Assembly (NCBI GenBank): GCA_024663395.1
Contig: JANFAH010000005.1
Span: forward strand, 1,736,001 to 1,800,000
Direction of reading: 5' to 3'
Origin: Pisolithus tinctorius
Lineage: Eukaryota > Basidiomycota > Agaricomycetes > Boletales > Pisolithaceae
DNA length: 64,000 nt
The first letter of the stretch is position 1. Each line of letters opens with the position of its first letter. The translations under genes were made by a program, and so were the position numbers. Under the pieces are notes generated by a model. It was not told where the DNA came from, searched no databases, and was given only the letters and a program-made list of their open reading frames with translations. Positions 1 to 9,127 of the stretch are shown piece after piece.

Positions 1-493
1 ACGCATTCCGCCACCAGAGTTCAAAGTCGGTGACCAGGCTTATGTCAAGGCCAGGTACTTCCGCTCCACCCGCCCTTCGGCTAAACTTGCGGAGAAGAAC
101 TTGGGCCCCTATGCTATCATAGCTAGGCCTGGTACGCACTCCGTCACCCTCCGCTTACCTGATGCGATGCGGGCCATCCACCCTGTCTTTCACGTGTCGC
201 AGTTAGAGCCTGCTACTCCGAACCCCTTCCCTGATCGGCACCAACCTCCGCCTCCGCCTGTTGAGGTGGATGGTGACCTTGAGTACGAGATTTCGGAGAT
301 CCTCGACTCAAAGGTGGATCGCCGCCGCCGTCATTGTCAGTTGCTGTATCTAGTCCGCTGGGCAGGCTATGAGAATACTGAAGACGAGACCTCTTGGGTG
401 TTGGCAACGGAGTTAGAACATGCCTCCGAGTTGTTGGCTGCTTACCATGCTCGCTATCCTCATAAACCTGGACCTTACTCACCTCCGTCATAG
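1..493 (+). CDS. Ty3/gypsy pol 3' end (element A, family 1): integrase C-terminus and chromodomain, 5' cut by window edge
   Basis: Reading frame open from base 2 to TAG at 491-493. It shows the end of a chromovirus polyprotein: the SH3-like/GPY region after the integrase core (FKVGDQAYVKARYF, then LGPYAIIARPG), the HPVFHVSQLE motif, a proline run, and a chromodomain (DLEYEVSEI-like start, then LYLVRWAGYENTEDETSW) that in this group targets integration to modified chromatin. It closely resembles the C-terminus of the complete element at 33956-42080. Only about 30 bases separate the stop from the polypurine tract, so the antisense accessory gene found at this place in the sister element is absent here. 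No internal stop is seen in this part. The rest of the element lies left of the window. Confidence 0.93.
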   Translation, partial: RIPPPEFKVGDQAYVKARYFRSTRPSAKLAEKNLGPYAIIARPGTHSVTLRLPDAMRAIHPVFHVSQLEPATPNPFPDRHQPPPPPVEVDGDLEYEISEILDSKVDRRRRHCQLLYLVRWAGYENTEDETSWVLATELEHASELLAAYHARYPHKPGPYSPPS

Positions 494-537
494 CTTTGCT
501 ATGGCCTTCAGGGGTTCAGGCCCTAGGGGGGGGATAC

Positions 538-1348
538 TGTCATGACCATGACACCAGCGTAAGCCCCTAATACCTACTCCGCCCTCCTCCGACATGTTCC
601 CGCGCTTCTCCGCCCTCTTCCGACGTGTTCCCGCGCTCCTCCGACCCTCCCGACACATCTCCACACCTCTCCAAGGTCCCCTGACCAACTCCACTCAACT
701 CCGCCCTAAGGTTGGTCACGTGGGCTGTCGGACTTGCGGCCCTGCATTCTAGATAGGGTTCCGCCCTCGTGTCGGTTTTCTCCATTCTTCCGCTCCTTTG
801 GTATTTACCCTCTTTTCCTCGTTGTAGTAGTTTCCTTGTCTCAGTTAAGGTCCCCGTCGTCCCTACCCTCTGTCCCTTGTCTCGGAAGGACTCTAACCCA
901 CTATACACTTATTGGTTTACATTCCGTACTGCACCGCCCTTGACCTACATCATATATAAGGCCATGTAGTACTCCGATGTAATCAGTACGAATATCGAAT
1001 AAAGTCCCCACCTTCGACTCGCTCTCAGTCCCCTCCGGAGTTTCGTCTCCACTTCCTCTGAGTCCGCTCCGCCTCTGAAATACGAGGGCTGAGCTCGCGC
1101 AAGGGGGCAGCGCACTAGCTGAACCCAACGCCCTCTCATCCGACCTCCGACCTCCGATCTCTGACCTCCGACTCCGACTCCACCCTCAGCCTCCGAAACT
1201 TTCCTTCATACCCCTCCGCTCACTGTTCATCAAATATCTCGCCACCCAGTGGTCGGATTCGCTTCGGACTTTGACTGCTGTACTCCGCGACCCAACCCGC
1301 TCCAACTCCGCCCTAAGAAGGAGCCAGGGGTGTTGTCCGACTTTGACA
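538..1348 (+). repeat. 3' LTR of gypsy element A (family 1), 811 bp
   Basis: Starts TGTCATGACC right after a polypurine tract (A then nine G, 525-534) and ends CTTTGACA, matching the TGTCAT..TTGACA ends of the intact family-1 LTR. A TATA box (TATATAAG, 953-960) lies 32 bp before AGTACGAATAT (985-995), the motif proposed below to be the RNA 5' end used for self-priming. The next five bases (1349-1353, GTGGC) would be the target duplication, but the left junction is outside the window. Confidence 0.85.
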
Positions 1349-1787
1349 GTGGCCTTATATACGATGTAGGTCAAGGGCGGTGTAGTATGGAATGTAAACC
1401 AATAAGTGTATAGTGGGTTAGATTCCTTCCGACACAAGGGATAGAGAGTAGGGACGACGGGGACCTTAACTGAGACAAGGAAACTACTACAATGAGGAAG
1501 AGAGGGTAAATACCGAAGGAGCGGAAGAATGGAGAAAACCGACATGAGGGCGGAACCCTATCTAGAATGCAGGGCCGCAAGTCCGACAGCCCATGTGACC
1601 AACCTTAGGGCGGAGTTGAGCGGAGTTGGTCAGAACATGGACGGGGGACCTCGGAGAGGTGTGGAGATGTGTCGGGAGGGTCGGAGGAGCGCGGGAACAC
1701 GTCGGAGGAGGGCGGAGAAGCGCGGGAACATGTTGGAAGAGGGCGGAGTAGGTGTTAGGGGCTTACGCTGGTGTCATGGTCATGACA
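1349..1787 (-). repeat. Partial family-1 LTR, inverted relative to LTR A
   Basis: Reverse complement of the first ~430 bp of LTR A, ending at 1787 with the rc of the TGTCATGACC terminus. It contains an 11-bp stretch missing from LTR A, so it is not a simple foldback copy. It joins the pol sequence of element D directly, with no polypurine tract, so it is best read as a solo LTR inserted in D and later split by element A. Confidence 0.75.
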
Positions 1788-3384
1788 ATGACGATGTCAA
1801 AGTAGTTATTAATGAATCATCTGTAGAAATTTGCAAAACCAAGGAAAGACTGGATGTCTTGCACCTTCCATGGCTCAGGCCAGTTGTGGACTGCCTGAAC
1901 CTTCTCAGCGGACATGGTGAGACTGGAGGGAGAAAGAACATAACTGAGGTACTTGATGGAGTCAGAGTGAAACTCACACTTCTCCAGCTTGGCATAAAGA
2001 CCATGCTTTCAAAGGCAGCAGAGTACCTCTTTTACATGTTCACAGTGCAACTCCACATTCTGTGAGTAAATTAGGATGTCATCGAGGTATACCACAACAC
2101 AGACATCGAGCATGTCTGCGAAGATACTATTGACAAACCACTGGAAGGCCACAGGCACATTAGTCAGACCGAATGGCATTACTGGCCACTCATAAGAACC
2201 ATAACGAGTGCAGAAAGCCATTTTCCATTCATCTCTGTCTGCAATGTGGACTAGATGATAGGCATGGCAGAGGTCAATCTTGGTGTAGACTTTAGTGCAG
2301 CTTGGAGAGTCAAGTAGGTTGGAGATGAGTGGCAGCGAATAGTGGTCTTTTTTCGTGATTTTGTTGAGTCCTCAATAATCTACACAGAGGCGGAGTGAAC
2401 TGTCCTTCTTCTTTATGAAGAGGACAGGGGCACCATGAGTGGAGGTGGACTGTTTGATGAAACTGTAGCCAAGATGCTCATCAATGAAGGTGCAGAGAAC
2501 TTCAAGCTCTGGTGGAGAAAGAGAGTAGATCATGCCAATGGGTGGAGAGGCTCCTTCCTCAAGGTCAATCTTGAGATCAAATGAGCAGTGTGGTGGAAGT
2601 TCTGTGGCCTTGTCTTTACTAAAGATGTCAGCAAACTCATGATACTCAGGAGGAACTGAGGAGAGGTCAGGAGGTGGAGAAGAAGCAGAGGATGCATGAA
2701 GCTTCACATCATCAGCAGAGAGCTGTAAGCAGAACTGCCTAGAGCCAGGGAGAGCACAGGCTCTGACATATGCAGCAGCATTGATGAGTGAGATGAGCAG
2801 AGCGGAGTGCAGCAAGTCTGTCAGAGGTGCAGTCGGAGCTGCAAATGGAGCAGAGGGTGTCAGATCCAGAGCAGAGGTCGCAGTGGAAGATGACAAAGGC
2901 ACCTGGGGTGTTTGCATTCCCTGTAACAATGGTTTGAATGATATACTGCCCAGTACCCAGTCAATCAATGGATTGAAGCAGGTGAGCCAGTTGTGTCCTA
3001 ATACCAGCGGACATGAAGAATCCAACAGAGTAACATAAAATGAAATGGAATTGACATCACTGGAAGGAAAGTGGAGGGAAAGATCTACTTCTTGGGAAAT
3101 GACAGCATTTGTACTACCATCAAACAAGCAGAGCGGAATTGGTGGAGAAACAGAGGAAACAGGAATGGCATATTTTTTGATTATAGACAGGTCTACAAAA
3201 CAATGAGAAGAGCCAGAATTGATCAACACAGAAACAGTATCAACAGAGTAGTCAAGAAGAGTTACAGATGGAAGTAAAGAATTGGGACTAGAAAGAGCAG
3301 ACATGTTGAGTCGGATGTCCAGTTGTGCACAGTTGGGATCAACACTTCCTCCAGGCTGTGTGAGCTCCCTGGAGGAGTGGACTA
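1788..3384 (-). pseudogene. Decayed family-1 gypsy pol (element D): protease and reverse transcriptase
   Basis: On the minus strand, downstream of the gag stop in the -1 frame, the translation shows an aspartic protease region in which the catalytic D-S-G reads N-S-G, then a reverse transcriptase with the fingers motif, PFGLTN and an intact YLDDILIYS. The frame is stopped by TGA at about 2372 and again near 2009, both where related copies have an arginine (CGA to TGA). Coding ends abruptly at 1788 in the thumb/connection region, where the LTR piece at 1349-1787 begins. RNase H and integrase are missing from the window. Confidence 0.88.
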
Positions 3385-3391
3385 ATTTTTT
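3347..3391 (-). promoter_or_regulatory. -1 ribosomal frameshift signal, gag-pol of element D
   Basis: Minus strand: heptamer A AAA AAT (3391-3385) in the gag frame immediately before TAG (3384-3382), then 8 nt from the heptamer a perfect 9-bp hairpin, TCCTCCAGG (3376-3368) pairing with CCTGGAGGA (3355-3347), 12-nt loop. Pol lies in the -1 frame. It is the same layout as at 35989-36033. Confidence 0.82.
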
Positions 3392-4104
3392 GGCTCTGCC
3401 TTCTCCATGGGCAGAGTAGGTGGAGTTCCAGCCATAGCTGCATGGGCTTTGGCTGCGTGAGAGGTGGACTTGGGACAGTCCTTGGCGGAGTGGCCAGCCT
3501 TGCCACAGCAGAGGCAGAGGTTGTTTTTCATCCTGCACTGTCATTCAGCAGAGGTGAGTTTGCCATCCTTGCCCAGAAGATGGGCAATATCAGACTTGGG
3601 CAGATCTTTCTGCTTGCCCTTGCCCTTGGTGTTGGACCTTGGAGCAGAAGTGGAGGACAATGATTTAGTTTTATTGTCAGAGTTGGAAGACTGCAACTTG
3701 TTGGAGGTGGTCTTGGTGGTGCATGAGATCTCTGCTTTGTGCTCCCAGTAGTGCACATCAATGGTCTGGGTGAGTTCACAGAGTTGTGTGAGGGTAGAAG
3801 GCTTTCTGACATGAGCAATCTCATCCTTGATGCGGTCTGGAAGTCCACTATAGAAGTGGTGGCAGAGTGCACCAACACCATAGTCCTTGACTTGTGAAGC
3901 CCAGCGACTGAACTCCATGACATATTTGGTAATTCAAGAACCATCCTCCATGGTGAGGTTCTTGAGTTGTTGGATGGCATCTGCTATGGCATCATGTGGA
4001 CTGAAATTAGTTGTGAGCTCTTGTAAGAACTCATGGTAGTCATCCATCCAGAGTGGGTGGTCATAGTTGTCAGGATTTAGTAGGTCTGGCTTGAACCAAG
4101 CCAG
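3382..4104 (-). pseudogene. Decayed family-1 gypsy gag (element D), N-terminus lost
   Basis: Minus-strand homologue of the gag at 34715-35998. It starts inside the capsid-like region (WFKPDLLNPDNYDHPLWMDDYHEF) and runs through the conserved GLPDRIKDEI block to a CCHC-type knuckle whose second cysteine pair still reads CGKAGHSAKDC, ending at TAG 3384-3382. At least two in-frame stops interrupt it (near 3918 and 3540). The left end of the gag (the protein N-terminus) is missing because the small inverted-repeat element at 4105 abuts it. Confidence 0.87.
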
Positions 4105-4233
4105 AGACTATGCTTCACGTGACCCCCTATCATGTGATCTGCTGTCATGTGACCTTACCACTACCTCTTGACACTACACTTTTCGTAGTCAGTGGTAGTC
4201 AAAAATGTGCACTACAAAAGTGAAGCATAGTCT
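4105..4233. mobile_element. Small TIR element (MITE-like), 129 bp
   Basis: Perfect 14-bp terminal inverted repeat, AGACTATGCTTCAC at 4105-4118 and its complement at 4220-4233, with further inverted pairing inside (CACTTTTCGTAGT near 4180 against ACTACAAAAGTG at 4211-4222). No coding capacity. A TA dinucleotide lies within each end, compatible with a TA target, but no clear flanking duplication was found. It abuts the truncated gag of element D. Confidence 0.5.
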
Positions 4234-4454
4234 ACACTACACAACACTAATGACAACTGCTACTTGTAATAATACTGCATTAATACCACAGGGAATGACA
4301 ATGGAGTGATATGGTCATAATGAAAGTTGTAGCCCCTGATTGTGCAATCATGACAGTATGCTTATCTTATCAGAAAGTGGAAAATTGCGTGAGAAAAACA
4401 CAGAATACCAAGAAAAACACAAGTGTATACACAAAATGTCGCTGGACCTGAATG

Positions 4455-5010
4455 TCAATTAGGATTGGAGAATCCCCAGGAGCCATGGAGAATCTCCAAC
4501 ATGACATGGAGAATCCCCAGCCAGCCATGGAGAATCCCCAGCATGCCATGGAGAATCCCCAGGGGCCATGGAGAATCTCCAACATGACATGGAGAATGCC
4601 CAGCCAGCCATGGAGAATCCCCAGCATGTCATGGAGAATCCCCAGGGACTATGGAGAATCTCCATCATGATATGGAGAATGCCCAGCCAGCCATGGAGAA
4701 TCCCCAGCATGCCATGGAGAATCCCCAGGGGCCATGGAGAATCTCCAACATGACATGGAGAATCTCCATCATGACATGGAGAATCCCCAGGTGACATGGA
4801 GAATCTCCAACATGACATGGAGGATCCCCAGCCAGCCATGGAGAATCCCCAGCATGCCATGGAGAATCTCCATCATGATATGGAGAATCCCCAGGAGCCA
4901 TGGAGAATCCCCAGCACACCATGGAGAATCTCCATTGTGACATGGAGAATCCCCAGCCAGGCATGGAGAATCCCCAGCATGACATGGAGAATCCCCAGTG
5001 GGCTGCATCA
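4455..5010. repeat. Minisatellite, 20-21 bp unit, roughly 25 copies
   Basis: Head-to-tail units of the form ATGGAGAATCCCCAGCATGCC, with variants ending CCAGCC, GGGCC or reading ATGGAGAATCTCCAACATGAC. The CTCC variants contain the near-perfect palindrome TGGAGAATCTCCA. Because many units are 21 bp, open frames appear on both strands with 7-residue repeats; these are judged non-genic. The same word recurs near 6030 and 6614-6672. The flanking stretches 4234-4454 and 5011-5179 show nothing recognisable. Confidence 0.92.
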
Positions 5011-5225
5011 GGAAAACAAAACTTTTTCTAAGTGGTCTAATAGTCTACACTGCATCTATTGATGTCTTGATATTTGCAGCACTTTAGTGCTCATTGTCTA
5101 ACATCATCTAATTCATGCTGTCTTACTGACACACTTTTTTTTTCTGTGGTCCTAATGTGGTCTGTAAGTGACTTATTGATATCTTCATGCCCACTATATC
5201 ACTGTAACTCTTGATTCATAGTACT

Positions 5226-5893
5226 TGTCACAACCATGCATTTACTCTAAGTCCCTACTCACTCCACACCCCACTCCACTGCTCATTCACACTCTCTGCA
5301 CCAACTCTGCCTGCACTCTACCATTTATGAGTCTCCTCCACTCTGCCTTCTGTTGGACTTGTACCAGTCTCTCATCAGACCATGCAGGCCATCCTTGTGC
5401 ACCACATGGTCCATCACCTGGATTGTTTCCTTTTTGGCTTGTTCTGTGTTACCTGTCATATGTTCTCCATCTTCCCTTCATTCATCATCCAGAAAGTGTT
5501 ACTTGAAAACTCATGAGTCTCCATATGTCAGTCCTGATTCCAGTTACTGCACCTCCATAGCAGCATAAATGCATGTACAGTACTCCACTGTTCTTCAGTA
5601 TGAATATCACCAAAGTTCCTACTCCATCTCTCTCCATCTTCTGCCTGTCAGAGTTATCTCCAAACATCTGTCTGGTCTCTTCCTCTGAAATATGAGGGCT
5701 GACATCATGCAAGGGGGTAGTGCACAAGCTAAACCTGACACCCTCACCCTGCTCCATTTCTGCCTCAGCTGACTTTGTCCCTGCCAATCCTCCACTAGTC
5801 AGAGTTCCATTCATCTGTGTCAGACTTGCTTCCACACCTCTCTCCAGACCTGGTTAAGCATCAGAGTTGATTGGAGTAGGCTCAGACTTGACA
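5226..5893 (+). repeat. CpG-decayed solo LTR, gypsy family 1 (copy 1)
   Basis: TGTCACAACC..GACTTGACA, 668 bp, aligns along its length with the intact family-1 LTR at 33956-34653, but nearly every CpG of the young copy is TpG or CpA here. Flanks GTACT (5221-5225) and GTGCT (5894-5898) form a 5-bp target duplication with one transition. No internal gypsy region follows, so it is a solo LTR. The TSS-like motif persists as AGTATGAATAT. Confidence 0.87.
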
Positions 5894-6062
5894 GTGCTCT
5901 ATAGAACCATATGTGTCTTGCTTAATTCACTTGCTCTATATGTTCCTTGGCATCCATTCCACTTATACATCTACCTTTCTGAGATAAGTTGTCATTAGAA
6001 CAGTTAGAACAACCACTGTTTTCCTGATGCATGGAGAATCCCCACCAGGACATGGCCTGGTA

Positions 6063-6527
6063 AAGTGGGTCTATTTAGCCTGGGGAAAACCCAGGTTCAC
6101 CCTGGAAAGGGGTCTAATTAGCCTATGGGAAGCCCATGTTCTGCCTGGAAAGCAGGTCTATTTATCCTGGGGAAACCCAGGTCAGCCTAGAATGTAGGTC
6201 TATTTAGCCTGGGGAGTCCAGGTTCACCCTGGAGAGCAGGTCTATTTAGCCTGGGAAATCCCAGGTTCACCTGGAAAGCAGGTCTATTTAGCCTGGGGAA
6301 AGCCCAGGTTCACCTGGAAAGCAGGTCTATTTAGCCTGGGGAAAGCCCAGGATCAGCCTGGAAAGCAGGTCTATTTAGCCTGGGGAAAGCCCAGGATCAG
6401 CCTGGAAAGCAGGTCTATTTAGCCTGGGGAAAGCCCAGGATCAACCTGGAAAGCAGGTCTATTTAGCCTGGGGAAAGCCCAGGATCAACCTGGAAAGGGG
6501 GTCTATTTAGCCTGGAGAAAGTCCAAC
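6063..6527 (+). repeat. Minisatellite with hairpin-forming ~43-bp unit, 11 copies (copy 1)
   Basis: Eleven units of 41-45 bp, each containing GGTCTATTTAGCC followed by CCTGGGGAAAGCCCAGG. The last part pairs CCTGGG with CCCAGG around a short GAAAG loop, so every unit can form a small hairpin. Units become more uniform from left to right, as expected for recent expansion at the right side. Non-coding. The stretch 5894-6062 before it shows nothing recognisable. Confidence 0.9.
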
Positions 6528-6558
6528 TTGGACCCCAGCTACCCTTTCATTTGATGTA

Positions 6559-6747
6559 TAATATATATATATTACGGAGAAAATGTTTTCTCCAACTATA
6601 TCAAATTGCTGCCCTGGAGAATCTCCAGCTAGGGAATGGAGAATCTCCAGGAATGGTGGTGGAGAATCCCCAAAAGTTGGGAATTCCCAACAAAATGACA
6701 CCTATTAGGTTAATACTTATATCAAAATCTCCAGACCTAATAGGTCT
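6559..6747. other. Cluster of seven consecutive short palindromes (copy 1; copy 2 at 13418-13606)
   Basis: In 190 bp: an (AT) run at 6559-6571; GGAGAAAA/TTTTCTCC around TG (6576-6593); CTGGAGA-A-TCTCCAG (6614-6628); TGGAGA-A-TCTCCA (6637-6649); TTGGGAATTCCCAA, perfect (6677-6690); ACCTA-T-TAGGT (6700-6710); AGACCTA-A-TAGGTCT (6733-6747). This lies between the 43-bp repeat and the first recognisable reverse-transcriptase codons. Function unknown. Confidence 0.8.
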
Positions 6748-8876
6748 CCAAGGGGGGTTGACTGAAGTGGATTACTGCTATTTAAACGAGCATACTGTAA
6801 AGAACTTGTACCTGCTCCCTTTAATATCTCAACTTGTGGACAAGTTGAAAGGTTGCAAACTCTTCACGAAGATGGATCTTCATTGGGGTTACAACAATGT
6901 TAGGATCAAAGAAGGAGATGAATGGAAAGCTGCCTTCATATGCCATCATGGTGCTTTTGAGCCCCTGGTCATGTTCTTTGGGCTTTGTAACTTGCCTGCT
7001 ACATTCCAGAACATGATGAATGATATCTTTGGTGATATGGAAGATGTGCTTGTTGTCTACATTGATGACCTAATGATATTTACAAAGATGGACAATCAGG
7101 AGGAACATGATAAGATCATGCTGGAGGTGCTTAGAAGGCTGAAAATAAATGATTTGTTTGTCAAACCCCAGAAGTGTATCTTTGGACAGCAAGAGGTGGA
7201 CTTCTCAGGAATGATCATTGGTGTTAATGGAGTACAAATGGACCCTGCCAAAATCTCTGCTGTGCAGGATTGGCCTGTACCTACCAATGTTCATGGAGTT
7301 CGTGGCTTCCTCGGCCTAGCAAACTTTTACCAACATTTTGTTAAGGACTTCACACAGATTGCAAAACCCCTGAACAATCTCACCAAGAAGGACCTTCCAT
7401 TCATATGGGATGACAAGTGTCAGATGGCATTTGACATGCTAAAAGAAGCCTTCACCACTGCCCCTATCCTTATGTTCCCCAATCAGGATTGGAAGTTTCA
7501 GTTAGAAATGGATGCTTCAGACTATGCCACTGGAGCAGTGCTCTCAGTAGAACGTGACGACAGTCTCTGGAGACCTGTTGCCTACTCCAGTCACTCTCTG
7601 TCTGGGGCTGAACTTAACTATACAGTTCACAACAAGGAAATGCTGGCCATTATCCATGTGCTAGAGCAATGGCATCATTACCTCGAGGTGACCCTATACC
7701 AGTTTGAAATTTGGATGGATCATCATAACCTCAAGTGGTTCATGACCACACAGCAACTTCAACCACACCAAGCACACTGGGCACAGTACTTTAGTTGGTT
7801 TAACTGTGTTATAGTTCACAAACCTGGAGTCATGATGGGAAGACCAGATGCCCTGTCAAGATGGGAGGACTTTGTAGAAGGAAAAGAACAGGCAAAGTCA
7901 GAAGAGTCCCTGTTTATAAGTCCAAGCCAAGTCCACTTGGTAAAACTAGAAAATCCCATCATGGAAGACCTGCAGACCAAGTCCACTAGAGCCAAAGGAG
8001 TTCCCACTGGATGTGAGCTCCAAGGTGGTCTTCATTATGATAGAGAAAAGGTCTGGGTGCCTAGTGCACTTAGGAGGAAGCTACTTAATGCTCTTCATGA
8101 CTCTCCCCTAGCAGGACATTGCAGAATAAAAGGAACTTAGGAGTTGATCACATGCTGGTTCATGTGGTCTACCTTAAGACCCGATGTAGAGGAGTACATA
8201 AAGCATTGTCAAACATGTCAAGCCAGCAAGTCTGGGAACAGGCCACCTGCAGGAGAACTCAAACCCTTACCTGTCCCTGATGGGCCTTGGAGAGAGTTAA
8301 TGACTGACTTTATGGGCCTTGGAGTCAAGGGATCTTCTGGAAAGTCCCATGTCCTAGTTATCATCAACAGGTTCTCCAAGGAAGCAGAGTTTATCCCCTG
8401 CACTGTGGAAGAAACAGCTGCTAGCACAGCTTGTCTTTACCTGACACATGTTTGGAAACACCATGGACTTCTGGACTCTATCATATCAGATTGAGGCCCT
8501 CAGTTTGCCTCTGCTTTTATGAAGGAACTATTTAAAATGCTGGGAGTAAAGGAAAAACTTTCTATGGCTTTCCACCCACAGACAGATGGACAAATGGAGC
8601 AGTTGAACCATGATATCCAGCAGTATTTACAGATGTATGCCAACCAGCAACAGGTTCGCTGGGAGGAATGGCTACCTTTGGCTCAGTTTGCATACAACAA
8701 CTCTACCTCCTCTTCTACTGGCAAGTGCCCCTTCAAAGTTACTTGATCCTATAGACCTAGGATGGGCATCGAACCGATGACTTCGAAGGTAGAAGCAGCA
8801 GAGGAAGTCACCAAATCTTGGTGCTAGGTCTTCCAAGATGTAAATGCAAACCTCACCAAAGCACATTCCTGGCAGA
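6742..8876 (+). pseudogene. Gypsy element B pol, 5' part (copy 1): reverse transcriptase, RNase H, integrase
   Basis: A different chromovirus lineage from families 1 and 2. The frame is open from 6551, but reverse-transcriptase similarity starts only near 6742 (VDYCYLNEHTVKNLYLLP), so fingers, protease and gag are missing. Seen: FTKMDLHWGY, YIDDLMIF at 7058-7081 (catalytic D-D intact), RNase H with EMDASDYA and DHHNLKWF, then the zinc-binding and core integrase (CQTCQASK; MTDF; SD-stop-GPQF; QMEQLNHD). Stops at 8138-8140, 8492-8494, 8744-8746 and near 8826 break it. At 8876 copia-1 interrupts the coding sequence, which resumes at 20470. Confidence 0.9.
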
Positions 8877-9084
8877 TGTTGTATATTCTGTCTTTCATGT
8901 TATACTTCCATCTACATCCCACTTAGTATTATGGTACGCATTTAGCCATATTACATAATCATGTTTGTTTTTGTACTCGAGTAGCATACTCACACCTCAG
9001 TTGGCTACTTAACCCAACTGAGGTGAGCACTTCCTACATCCTGTCTTTACACTCAGCTAATAGCCCTGTAGTATATATTCTACA
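8877..9084 (+). repeat. Copia-1 5' LTR (copy 1)
   Basis: 208 bp, TG..CA ends, the same length as the 3' LTR. It contains CCTCAGTTGG and CCAACTGAGG, an inverted pair of 10 bp (near 8994-9024) that can form a stem. Confidence 0.92.
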
Positions 9085-9096
9085 GGTTATGAGCCC
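9085..9096 (+). promoter_or_regulatory. Copia-1 primer-binding site (copy 2 at 15944-15955)
   Basis: GGTTATGAGCCC directly follows the 5' LTR. It resembles the initiator-Met-tRNA-type primer site usual in copia elements (TGGTATCAGAGC-like). The same GGTTATGAGCCC follows the copia-2 LTR at 59925, which supports the role. Confidence 0.6.
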
Positions 9097-9127
9097 CATT
9101 GCTCACTAACTGGGAAGTCGTAGCAAC

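Noticed and set aside
734..1139. Short ORFs within family-1 LTRs, also seen in the inverted copies (1186-1580, 34089-34752, 41396-42091, 5225-5835).
   Set aside because: They recur only because the LTR recurs; they are broken differently in each copy and overlap promoter-like and RNA-start sequences.
1349..1787. The inverted LTR as the 3' LTR belonging to element D.
   Set aside because: D's pol sequence runs directly into it in the middle of the reverse transcriptase/connection region with no polypurine tract, RNase H or integrase, so it cannot be D's own 3' LTR.
4452..5062. ORFs on both strands with repeated MENPQ- or GFSMA-type peptides.
   Set aside because: They are a by-product of a 21-bp (7-codon) minisatellite without stops; frames shift between 20- and 21-bp units and no start, intron or domain supports a gene.
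6063..6527. Regular direct repeats that could suggest a CRISPR array.
   Set aside because: Units are contiguous with no unique spacers, and the context is a eukaryotic transposon-rich region.
8754..8830. A 77-nt tRNA-like stretch on the minus strand with a 7-bp acceptor-like stem (GACCTAG/CTAGGTC) and a B-box-like GGTTCGATGCC.
   Set aside because: It lies inside the gypsy B integrase coding sequence, which reads through it (SYRPRMGIEPMTSKVEAAEEV). The anticodon arm has no proper 5-bp stem with 7-nt loop and the T stem has a mismatch, so the likeness is chance.
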